Assembly: GCA_021229015.1 (NCBI GenBank)
Contig: CM037777.1
Coordinates: forward strand, 55,009,089 to 55,073,088
DNA: 64,000 nucleotides
Reading direction: 5' to 3'
Origin: Solen grandis
Taxonomy: Eukaryota; Mollusca; Bivalvia; Adapedonta; Solenidae
Shown here: positions 36,226 to 46,069 of the stretch, piece by piece
Layout: each line of letters begins with the position of its first letter
How positions within the stretch are numbered: the stretch's first letter is position 1
The notes under the pieces: model-generated
Told to the model about the DNA's origin: nothing
The model's database searches: none
The model's input: only the letters and a program-made list of their open reading frames with translations
Program-made: the position numbers and the translations under genes

Positions 36226-36580
36226 CATAGTCAGTTTGCACTTGATGACCCCTCTATATATTCTATATAAATCCGCCATCTTGGACGGAGGGAGTTTTCG
36301 GAGCCGCTCTTGCGTAACCGGGTCGAACAGGTCGCGTGCGGTCAAGGACGAAATAATCTATTTCAACCAATGACGTAAGGCGCATCAAGTATATATACGT
36401 TTATCCTATGTCTATACATGTTTATGCTGCAGTGCTAAAACCGACTTCCCGATTCGTTCTTTCTTTTCCTGCTCTGAACACCGGACGATACACATCAAAG
36501 CTATCATAACCTATACGACGTTAAATACAATTAATACAATAGCGAAAAAAAAATCTCCCAAGTTTACAAGGTAAGTGATT
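36226..36580 (+). promoter_or_regulatory. CpG-rich promoter-like block with TATA box and splice donor
   Basis: A CpG-dense stretch (about 36285-36350) is followed by a TATA-like TATATATACG at about 36390-36400. About 170 bp further on, a strong donor, AAG|GTAAGTGATTT, lies at about 36569-36570. This looks like a promoter plus a non-coding first exon for the C2H2 ORF that follows. It may belong to an unrecognised mobile element rather than a host gene. Confidence 0.35.
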
Positions 36581-36686
36581 TCCCCAAAAAATATTAAGGT
36601 ATATTGATAAACCAGCCAATCAGAGCGCAGCAAGTATCTGATAGTATTTATTCGCTTAGTTACAGTATAGCCACCAGAGAGTCAAC

Positions 36687-36896
36687 ATGGATAGCATTAC
36701 TTGTTCAGTGTGCAACGAACCATTTTCTAGAAGATACAGTGTACGTAGACATATAACACGAAAACATCCAGATATAATTCAAGGAGATCAGGATCCATAT
36801 GATGAAGTACCTGTTCTAAAAATAACTTTTTTACTGGTATATTTGTTTACTAGAACTTTCTTTCTTTCTATGGAAAATTCTAGAAGTCTTATGTAA
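36687..36896 (+). CDS. Small C2H2 zinc-finger ORF
   Basis: The 69-codon frame opens with MDSITCSVC and has one classical finger: C-x2-C-x12-H-x4-H (residues 6, 9, 22 and 27) ending in TRKHP, then an acidic stretch (GDQDPYDE). The last 25 residues are hydrophobic and unlike a zinc-finger protein, so the true exon may end earlier at an unmarked donor. The upstream block has a TATA box and a splice donor, which supports a transcribed unit. One finger cannot identify the family. It could be the N-terminus of a larger spliced protein or part of a mobile element, given the LTR-like sequence that follows. Confidence 0.4.
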   Translation: MDSITCSVCNEPFSRRYSVRRHITRKHPDIIQGDQDPYDEVPVLKITFLLVYLFTRTFFLSMENSRSLM

Positions 36897-37292
36897 CCTG
36901 TTTACACTTTTGAACATTCTTTTTTGAAGAATAGTATGGTTGTTTCTAGAATATTTTGCTCAAGTATATATAAGGAAGGGGGGTTTAGGGAGAGCAGACT
37001 TGTTGAGGAGACTTGTTTTAGCAGACTTGTTTTTGGCAGCAATTCATCAAGTGTGGGTCATTCAACAGTGTGGAATTCATTTCGGACTTACATTTGGATA
37101 AAGGACATATATATTGGATTGCTCAGGTTAAATTTAAATTTATCAATAAATTTGTTATTATAATTTTAAGACACTGTATGTTGTGATATTCATATTTATA
37201 TTTGTCACTTGTTTATAATTAAAATATATTTAGTTAACTAGTTTGTTGCTGGCTTTTCTTTGTTGCGCCATTTCATCAAAGTGGTCGTAACA
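36892..37292 (+). mobile_element. Possible solo LTR
   Basis: The segment starts TGTAAC and ends GTAACA, an imperfect TG...CA inverted terminus. It contains a TATA box (TATATATAAGG, about 36964-36974) and an AATAAA about 180 bp downstream (about 37145), which is the order of an LTR. However, no 4-6 bp target duplication, primer-binding site or polypurine tract is visible, so the call is tentative. Confidence 0.3.
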
Positions 37293-38840
37293 CAAAAAAA
37301 GGAAGGAAAAGAAAAAAAAAAAAAAAATATAATACGTGCGATTAGGGAGAGATTTTAATTCAGTGTTAAGTAAATACTGTATGAAAGCACACACACCGCT
37401 CGTGTATTATTAGGGCGAGTGACTGAACTATTAAATGGGATTATTCATACCTTCTTATTCATATCGTGTCTATTCAAGAAAACATGTACTTCTGACTAGT
37501 CCATGGTAAAAAGATCCATAAACCAGCCGTGTGTATGCATCATAAATAACCTTGGGACATACATGGACCTTGTGACAACAACAACAATCATCATCATCAC
37601 CATCACCATCACCACCACAGCGACGAGGGGCTAAGAGATCGTTAATCTGCGACGTCACGTACGTCGTTCGTCTCATACCTTGTACATAGCACTGATGTGT
37701 GCGATCGCATTAGATGTATCGTGGCTTATATAAGCGGGTCAAAATCACTGTTTATTTGCCGTCTTCTGGTATAAATGAAGAGAAGTGCACAGAATTACAC
37801 ATCAAAAAAAAAAAAAAAAAAACTAATTCCATAGCAACGGCGACAATATTAGCAACACTGGTATACATTTTGACCGCAAACTGTGATATTATTGTTGCTT
37901 TAGGACCTGTCCACCCATTACTTCGCCGTTACTCCGCTCACTTTGAAACCCCATTTTATTAAGTTTTGTAAAAACGCGTCAGCACACAACAAAGCTATTT
38001 CCACTGCACACCCTCCGTAAAAGGGGTTTCCCATATTGGATAACCTTGAAAATCTCTGTACATGGAGACTTTAAACATTGAATTTGGATTAATTGTCACT
38101 TCTCATAGACAAACCGGCGTAATATTTACTAGACAAATATCGCTTAGGCAAATATTCTTCAATGTACAATGCATGTCGCAAAATAAGTATATTGATGAAA
38201 CGTCATAAAACTGAAGAAATGAGAATTCATTCATTCTTTTTATATAAAAAGATTCAATATTATTTGAATTGCTCATTTCACTTTAGTTCGGTTTTATATC
38301 GTGAAAGTGTCATTACTATCACCACAGATAAAATGACATAATTTTCCAGTGATATGTTCATATATGATTTATCTCTTCTTAAAATCAAGCGAATTTGTCT
38401 GTGTATCTTACATAACATCATCGGAGAGAAAGATTTTTGTATGTTTATCCTGAAGTTATTACATGAATTCACAACAACAACAACAACATCAACATACCTG
38501 CTACACGTAGAATTAATTAGCAGAAGTTAAACAACGGAGAAAAACAATAAATACCTCGTCACAAACTGCCTATTTCCCTTGTACTGCTTTCTCTAGGTCC
38601 GATGCGTCGTGAAGTATAAAAATTGGTTTTATAACCACGTATGCGTTTCAGTAATCGTGCTCAGGCAACCGAGACCCAGGTAAAATTGAGTTGGGAACCA
38701 ACCAGACTTTGAGGTAAATGATATTACGGTCACATCACAGAATATATCTATCGTTCGTTTGATTCTTAATACATTTCGTAGTTTACGGTGGGGGAGTGGT
38801 AGACCCTGTACAGTTATAAAAGTAGCTGCACATCAACGTC
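37293..38840. other. Non-genic stretch with simple repeats
   Basis: It holds A-rich runs at about 37293-37327 and 37804-37821 and an (ATC)n/(CAC)n run at about 37588-37617. No gene is seen. Confidence 0.45.
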
Positions 38841-38841
38841 C

Positions 38842-39150
38842 GATGTGGCACAGTGGTAAACTTAGAGCACTTAACCCTTTCCCTCATATAGACTCATTTT
38901 GACGCACTCAGTAGGCACCACATAAAGCCTGATCTGCAGAAAACCACAGTTAAACCTTACTAAATTTAATTACAAAATCCTCATTTCCAGACCACTGAGG
39001 AGCAGCGAACAGCATAAAACCTGATCAGCCTGCGAGTTACTCGCAGGCTGATCTGGTTTTATGTTGTTCGCATAGGTCTTTTCATGGTATCCTCTATGAG
39101 GGAAAGGGTTAAAGTTGGAGGATTCGAATCCATTTACGTGTGGTATTTTT
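38842..39150 (+). mobile_element. tRNA-derived SINE head split by a MITE
   Basis: An A-box match (TGGCACAGTGG, about 38845-38855) and a B-box match (GGATTCGAATCC, about 39119-39130) would be about 25 nt apart if the inserted 234-bp element and one TTAA were removed. The body beyond the B box is short and unrecognised, so the family is unknown. Confidence 0.5.
38875..39108 (+). mobile_element. piggyBac-like MITE with central hairpin, copy 1
   Basis: This 234-bp element is flanked by TTAA on both sides (38871-38874 and 39109-39112). Its terminal inverted repeat is CCCTTTCCCTCATA with TATGAGGGAAAGGG. TTAA duplication with CCC termini is the piggyBac signature. In the middle is a near-perfect hairpin of about 30 bp per arm around the core GCCTGCGAG-TTA-CTCGCAGGC. 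It has no coding capacity. It differs from the copy at 49.1 kb at only about three positions. Confidence 0.85.
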
Positions 39151-39539
39151 TCCCTATAAAAAGTCATATAAACCTTTTCTCAGCTATTACTAAATTTAAG
39201 AGGACTACAATTGTATGTTTATGTTTTTACTTGAGGGATATATAAAAAAAAAAATAGGAAGAATTTTCACCTAATTCCCCTGATATGATATATTCACGCA
39301 AACGGGTTTTCATGTGATAAACTTTAAATCATAATTTTAAATATGATGACAAAAAGAGAACAAATTTGAACTAGTATCATCCTGCATGGCGTTTATCACT
39401 GTACCATAGCGGGCAATGATTTACTGCTCCTATAACAACGTTACATAGTCTATCTTTCGCTAAGTAATTCTCGTCAACCGTGCGGAGGGAGTGTAATACG
39501 GAATACCGTTAGGGCCATCGCCTCTAGCTGAATTGTTAG

Positions 39540-39725
39540 GGTACCCGATACACGACAGTACGATGATGATAATGCGATATCACGATGTTACGACGCCGAT
39601 AACGCGAATAACGAACACGATATGAAGACGAACACGATGATGATAATGCGATATACTATCGTGCTATCATCATCGTGCCATCGCGGTATCACCATCGTGC
39701 TGTCGCGTTGTCGAACTCTCGTTTA
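39540..39725. repeat. Inverted repeat in a CGATGATGATA-rich tract
   Basis: CACGATGATGATAATGCGAT (about 39628-39647) is answered by ATCGTGCTATCATCATCGTG (about 39659-39678), giving about 21 bp per arm with few mismatches and a very short loop. Related CGATA and GATGAT words fill the whole tract. A (GAT)n run follows at about 39848-39875. No gene is seen. Confidence 0.65.
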
Positions 39726-40323
39726 ATCAGCTTTTTTTATATGGCTAAGATGACCAGAACTGATATTATTCACGAATAATAATCTCTCCAGTCTGTTAGA
39801 TGTAGAATTGTTCCTGTTGCTGCTTACAACATCGAACAAGACGACGACGACGATGATGATGATGATGATGATGATGACTCAACAAACACAAATGGGTTTG
39901 ATTTATTTCAATACCATGCTGATTGATTTGCTAACATTGCACTTAAATCATGGGGACATTGACGACCGTATAATCATGGCGTCTTCATGATATCGGTTCT
40001 TGGACCTTATTACCTGTGTTCCATCTTAGGTAAGAATGGCTCGTTGAAGGGAGCGATTGTTCACGGTTTATATATGTCGTACATACTTATTTAGTTTTCT
40101 TTGTTCTCGAAGCTCTTGTTATCATGGAAAATAAGCTATTCAATATATAAACTAAAAAAGGTATAATTATATAACCATTAATACGAAAATGAAGCATAAT
40201 TATGAATTCTTTCCAGGGATGTGTCTTGAAATAGTTAAATTAATTATTATGAACCACATTTGCAGCTGGCATCATTTGTATTTTCAAAATATCATTATAA
40301 GAATTTGAAATTCTTTTCTACAT

Positions 40324-40358
<35 letters not shown>

Positions 40359-40391
<33 letters not shown>
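40359..40391. repeat. 33-bp poly-C run
   Basis: An uninterrupted C homopolymer follows three T-runs separated by GC. Length may be unreliable in the assembly. Open frames crossing it are artefacts. Confidence 0.9.
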
Positions 40392-40393
<2 letters not shown>

Positions 40394-42090
40394 AGATTTG
40401 TGTCGTTTTAAAACGTGTAATGAATTCATGAACGAGCATGATTCATGTTCAGGTAGTCTGTGTTCAGGTAGTCTGTCAATTTCCACACAGTGATCTCCCA
40501 TGCAAGCAAATAAAAACACTGCCGTCACAAATGTCACGTGATGATGGTAAACAAAATGACGTCTCCGTCTGCTGTCACAACAACAATAATATTTTTTTTA
40601 CCAGGCGATATTTGATGTTAATTAAAGAAAACATACTTAGGGCAATGACATTCGCAGCTAAATTCTGTTAAGTTTTACTTGTGGTGGCAGTGGTTATCTA
40701 CAACAATCGAATCTACTCGGCCTTATCCGTCGGTGGTCTTTTTCGTAGAAATGGGCGAAGTGTTCCGAATGTATCTACAACTGCAAGGGGGTGGGGTAAC
40801 TACTACGTGGAGTTTGGTATTCTGTCTGTCTGTCTGTCAGACGTATTACAAGCACGATCCCGGCGTTGTTTTCGCATTTTAGTGGAATGGTTATTTCACT
40901 GATACAATCTTTCATATATTGCCCAACATTTCCTTATTATGTATACAACTTCCTGTGCTATTGATACGTCGTATTAGCCTAAACAGCGTTGTTTTGTAAG
41001 ATTTCAGATTTTATTTCGAGATATGGCTAAGGTGCTAAAATGATTGTATCATATAATCAAAGCTTATTGTTCAGTTTCTTATCAGATAACTGAGTTAGCT
41101 TCCACTCAAGTGTCAAATGTAAAATTAGTTTAATAGTTCTTTCTTGTATCTCATATTAGTATACCTGTTAACATATTTTATCAGGCAGTTATAAATATTG
41201 CTAGATTCCGTTTTAAATCAAGACACTATCTCCTAATACAAAAATTATCTATTTCTGAATATAATAAAAACAAGGTAGATAACTCTTGACTGAATTTAAT
41301 TGAAATTATGGCTCGTTTTTAACTTTTAAGTTTAGTATCCACGGTATTAATATGCTTATATCTAAAAAATAGGCATCGGATTGAATTTAGATTTTATAAA
41401 CATGTTCAGGGGTAACATCACTTCTGTACACAGTCCTAATGACGAACACCTGCACGACGTGTCTTGTTCAGTGATATGTTGAATTGCCCAACATTTTAGA
41501 AATCTTTTATACATCCATTACTCATTCAGACATTCAGGGAAAGATAGGTACAGGGTTGGTTTACAGACTTATTTACAATTTTAAACAACGACGCCAATAT
41601 CCTCTTCTATTTCAGCGTTTAATCAATCGAGTTAACTAAAATGTTTCTTCCGTACCCGTCTGACCACATATTAATGTGAATTATGGTTCGTTTTTAATTT
41701 AGACTGGGTTGTACAAAATAATTGATAAAAATGTGTAATCTGAATCAGTTAAAGGTGTTTGTAATTCAATGAAGAAAATAAACCGAAACACATAATTGTA
41801 AAGATCAAGGGTACCGGTTATCATGTATTAAAATTCACATTTAGTTTTATACATAAATAATCAAAAATATCTTTAAAAATTAAAAGCATCAATAATATTT
41901 TTTGAGAATATTTATATTTATATTTTGATATATCCATGACCTGATATATCATAAATAAGCAACCATCAACAAAGGACTTTAGAAAAAGAATGTTGTTCAT
42001 GTAAAAAAAAAAATAGATTTTCAAATTATAACCTGTCTAAAATATTGTATGAAAATTTCAATAGTGAAATGCAAAAAAAGTAAATAATAA
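40392..42090. other. Non-genic stretch
   Basis: No gene, RNA or mobile element is recognised. Overlapping frames at 40679-40902 show no domain. Confidence 0.4.
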
Positions 42091-42097
42091 GAATAAA

Positions 42098-42178
42098 TAC
42101 TTGGGTACGTTTTTACCTCAGAATTGGGTACGTTTTGACCTCAGAAACTGGGTACGTTTTGGTTTGGGTACGTTTGTT
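42098..42178. repeat. Short tandem repeat of about 23 bp, four copies
   Basis: The unit TTGGGTACGTTTTGACCTCA recurs with small changes; the last copies are shortened to TTTGGGTACGTTT. Confidence 0.8.
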
Positions 42179-42232
42179 TTGACTCGCTCCCCAGGAATGA
42201 ATATACGAAATATTAGGCTACTTATCACCCTC

Positions 42233-42318
42233 ACCTTGTTTGTGAGCCCGCTGTGATACATCACTGTTCTTCTTGTCTGAAATACTGTTGGTGGGACGTT
42301 TAACCCAATAAACAAACA
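42233..42318 (+). mobile_element. SINE family B, 3' fragment
   Basis: It ends ATACTGTTGGTGGGACGTTT and AACCCAATAAACAAAC, the same 3' end as the copies at 52.7 and 53.8 kb. The 5' part is lost. Confidence 0.7.
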
Positions 42319-42939
42319 GTTTTTTCCTTCTAGTATTTACATAACAAAAGTAAGACAGGATTGCAAATGGTATCAATTTGACATAGTCGGTATCACCACA
42401 TGTATTAACGTGATAACTAAGATCTATGTTATAACAACGACAATTATAGGATTTCTAGATTATGTTTTATTCATACAGGGACTCTATATAACATACAAAA
42501 TCCCTGATTTTTGCACCATTTGGCTTCCGTGCTAAACCGTAATCAATCCCGTAAAAAGGTCCCAGGTCCCGGTGGTGCCGGATCCCGGGATATATCCCTT
42601 TCGCGCCACATTGGTTTCGTCCTAATATGATATGCATGTTGATAAAGAAATTATATTTTCATGCGTTTTAAATCATATTCAGTTGTTTTTCAAATTACCT
42701 TTTATTTATAAGTAGCTCCAGGAAATATTCTGTACTTGATATAAGTGTCCTGGTCATTGTATTATTTTTATTTCATTTCTAACACAAATACATTAGGGAT
42801 GAAACACCCAATGGACGAAGTTTTTGTTTGCGAAACATACACAGGCGGTATGAATTTATCGGACGACGATAATATTGGTCAATGACGAAAACATTTTGCA
42901 CGACATACGTGCACTCGTTAACACACAGATAACATTTTT

Positions 42940-43368
42940 ATGGCAGAGGTGAATGTTTCGGATGGTTCGGACCATCATCGCTGGGAGAAGCAAAAAATTG
43001 AGCACAGTGACCAGTTAGAAACAACTCATAATTACCTGTGTAAACATAAGAACATCCTCAAAAACGCATTTTCAAATTCAAAAGGAAACAAATATATGTT
43101 CTGCTTTGGGAAAATAAGAACATGTAAGGGAGCTTATCCAATTAATTTTTCAAATGTTTGGTGCAGCACAACAAGAAATTATGAAGAACAAGATGAAAAC
43201 TTGCAAAAGGTTCAATTGGTGAATTTTAAAAGCCTCTTTTCCATTGATGTCGCAGAAAAACTTTTGGACTTGAATATGGATGGCAAACTTCTTACAAAGA
43301 GTAAAAACATAGCATTTCAACAGCTTGTGGCTTTCCTAGAGAATATAGATGGTAATTTTTCCAAGTAG
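42940..43368 (+). CDS. Unidentified 142-codon ORF or exon
   Basis: This frame is longer than its background and has a balanced composition. It is charged and partly helical, with WEKQKIEHSDQLETTH near the start, a Cys-containing middle (CFGKIRTCKGAYPINF, NVWCS) and a C-terminal helix-like stretch (SIDVAEKLLDL ... FLENIDG). The last codons read AGATG|GTAATTTTT, so the exon may end at a weak donor near 43350. I see no signal peptide, membrane segment or known domain. No following exon is identified before the LINE at 46 kb. MITD1 lies downstream on the same strand, but nothing ties the two together. It could be a lineage-specific gene, a transposon-derived exon or chance. Confidence 0.35.
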   Translation: MAEVNVSDGSDHHRWEKQKIEHSDQLETTHNYLCKHKNILKNAFSNSKGNKYMFCFGKIRTCKGAYPINFSNVWCSTTRNYEEQDENLQKVQLVNFKSLFSIDVAEKLLDLNMDGKLLTKSKNIAFQQLVAFLENIDGNFSK

Positions 43369-43379
43369 GCCTACTTGTT

Positions 43380-43560
43380 TATTATACCCCTTCCACTGGA
43401 ATGGCAAAGGGCATATGGTGTTGCCCCCGTCCATTTCATGGCAAAAAATCTTCATAAGACAAGACAATGTGTCTTGAACAAGAACTAGGTTGCTATCTTC
43501 AAGGTCAAGGTCACAGCAGTCATTTGACCTTAAAATAGTGTCCAGGTTGTAACTCTGACT
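43380..43560. repeat. Mollusc-type dispersed repeat with AGGTCA half-sites
   Basis: It starts TATACCCCTTCCACTGGAAT, and its middle has CAAGGTCAAGGTCACAGCAG followed by CATTTGACCTT. The pattern resembles the repeat at 57.4-57.7 kb. Confidence 0.45.
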
Positions 43561-44155
43561 GGAATGGTCAGGTTTTGAAATAATTTAGTGTAAATCATCC
43601 CTAGAACAAGACAATGTGTAGCAATGATTTTTCACTAGCCCTGCATTATTTTTCATTGGCCAGGGAGAGCAGGCTGACATGCTTATAAATATCAACCCCA
43701 AACCTTTGGACCAACAGTCAGGTATGTTACCACTAGACCACAGAGTTAATTTCAGCCAGGGTAAAATCTTAAGGCCAACCGCCCACATAAGCTTTGGTTA
43801 TACCTCTAATTTGAAGCAGATTATCAAAAGTACTAAACCCGAGATCTTGGAGATTTATGAAAATTAGATACAGATTGGAAATTGTACTCATGGTTCAATG
43901 TTTAAAGATAAATTCACTGACTCATTTTTTGCTGACATAGAGGAAATCTAGGACATAATGGTGGATGTGCAAAAATGATTTATTTTTATCCCCCCTGAAA
44001 ACATTTGCAGATTTTGCCTTGACTTTGGAAAATGCTTGAATTTCATACAGGTGATTGAATATTGCTTATCAGGAGTGGAGAGTGTTAGAAAAATCTTTGA
44101 ATTCAGAGACATAAAAAGTGCTTAAAGTTTGCCGGACCAGCCATCTGACTTACAT

Positions 44156-44236
44156 GTTGTTGTTTTTTGTTGTTTTGTTTTTTTTTGTTGTTGTTGTTGT
44201 TTTTGCTGCTGTTGTTGTTGTTTTTGTTTTTTATGA
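44156..44236. repeat. (TTG)n-rich tract
   Basis: An imperfect TTG microsatellite with T-runs. It makes a spurious Asn/Lys-rich frame on the minus strand. Confidence 0.85.
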
Positions 44237-44469
44237 TGTGCAAAAAAAAGGATAGATTTTGAATCATGCAAGTGATTTTTATCCTTTTGGGTAAACTATT
44301 AGGATTGACCATAACTGTGCTGGTGCAGGTCCAACAAAGAGTAGTTCTTCAAAGATTTGCATTTTAACTTCCCTGTGTTCATACTGCAATTTTTTGTTGT
44401 CCTTACTTTGTAGTTGAAATTTAATATAATAAATATTTACATTTTGATTTATTTTTAGAACCTTTTTTA

Positions 44470-45000
44470 AGTTCACCTGAGCACATTGAGCTTTTTAGCT
44501 CACTTTAGCATAACATGCTCATGGTTAGCTATTAGGATGGGCCGTTGTCAGTCATATGTGTGCGTCCATGCGTGCATCCGTCGTCAACAACATCTCATAA
44601 ACCGCTAAATGGATTTTGACCAAATATCATAGGACTGATCCTTATGAGACCCTCTTCCAAAATTGTTAAAAATATTTGGATTGGTTTAAAAAGAAGGTCA
44701 CAGGAGCTAAAATTAGTATTTTGTAAATCTTCTGCAAAACTGCAGGACCTAGAGTTTAGATATTTGGTGTGAAGTATTTTCTAGAGGACACTTCTGCCAT
44801 GTTTGTTCAAATCATAACCACGGGGTCATACTTGGCCTCGCCCCAGGGCTCACTAGATTTTATTTAGGCTCATATAGGGCTACGACCTTCAACTTTGATC
44901 TTGCTCTATATCTGCATGGATTATTCAGAAATAGGCAATGAAGGCAATATTTCTCAGGTGAGTGGTTTCCCTCTTTTTGTAACAGATTGTTTCTCAGCGT
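44470..45000. repeat. Mollusc-type dispersed repeat beginning with an inverted terminus
   Basis: It begins GTTCACCTGAGCACATTGAG then CTTTTTAGCTCACTTTAG, and continues through CGTCGTCAACAACATCTCAT. This matches in style the terminus at 30.34-30.37 kb (GAGCATG...GTGCTCAGGTGAGCT) in opposite orientation. No protein is encoded. Its superfamily is not clear from sequence. Confidence 0.5.
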
Positions 45001-45556
45001 TTTATTTATCTAAATAGTAGAAAATCATATCAATTGATATGCAATTGATTGTCACCATGGGAGAGACTCTCTTTATCACTTACATGTACATGTTCCATTT
45101 ACTTAAGGTATTATTATACTGCAATGTAAAATTCTCTCTTCTGATTGGCCAATAAGGCGTGTACATTACGTCATGTACACTGGGTATATGTTTATGACGA
45201 GTTATAATATTTATTACCCTAGCGGTCTGGTGACATGACTTTCATCAGTCGAGAATAAAAAGTCATGTACGCTGTCAAGAAACTGTATAACTAATAACGT
45301 CACGCAGGCTTGAGATGAAATTATAAATTCTAGAGGATATGTTTTGAGTGGATATGGAATATGGCTCGTCAAGAAGTGATACAATTCTAATATTTTCAAA
45401 AGCATGTAGACTTCTAGCTTTTGTAGCTACTTGTTTTATAGTTATTAAATTTACAGAAATAAAGGTAAGCAAATATGACACTGTCATATTCCAATTTCAC
45501 ACTTGCAGGAAAAATCTTATTTTAAAAAATATACGCCCAATCAAAATTGAAAATGT

Positions 45557-45958
45557 ATTGTTCCATCTTCGTCTATTGTTCTATCTGTCGGCTATTGTTC
45601 TAACTGTTGTCTATTGTTTTATCTGTCGGCTATTTTTCCATCTGTCGACTATTGTTCTATCTGTCGACAATTGTTCTATCTGTCGGCTATTGTTCTAACT
45701 GTGGTCTATTGTTCTATCTGTCGGCTATTGTTCCATCTGTCGGCTATTGTTCTAACTGTCGGCTATTGTTCTATCTGTCGGCTATTGTTCTAACTGTCGG
45801 CAATTGTTCTATCTGTCGGCTATTGTTCCATCTGTCGGCAATTGTTCCATCTGTCGGCTATTGTTCTCACTGTCGTCTATTGTTCTATCTGTCGGCTATT
45901 GTTCCATCTGTCGTCTATTGTTCTATCTGTCGGCAATTGTTCTATCTGTCGTCTATTG
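45557..45958. repeat. 19-bp minisatellite, about 21 copies
   Basis: The unit is CTATTGTTCTATCTGTCGG with variants (CCATCTG, TAACTG, TCGTC, TCGAC). Because 19 is not a multiple of 3, the array cycles through all frames and gives long Leu/Ser/Cys-rich open frames that are not genes. Confidence 0.93.
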
Positions 45959-46069
45959 AATATGAATACGTAAAATATTGTTATGATTATTACGTCTTTG
46001 TTCCCATGCATTAAATATATAAAGTTTGCAATTTATACTTTATATGTGGAAAATGAAAACATAAATGTA

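Noticed and set aside
40260..40537. Pro-rich and Gly-rich genes
   Set aside because: Both frames are translations of the poly-C run.
44103..44312. Asn/Lys-rich minus-strand gene
   Set aside because: Produced by the (TTG)n microsatellite.
45348..46014. Leu/Cys-rich membrane protein genes
   Set aside because: These are translations of the 19-bp minisatellite in shifting frames.
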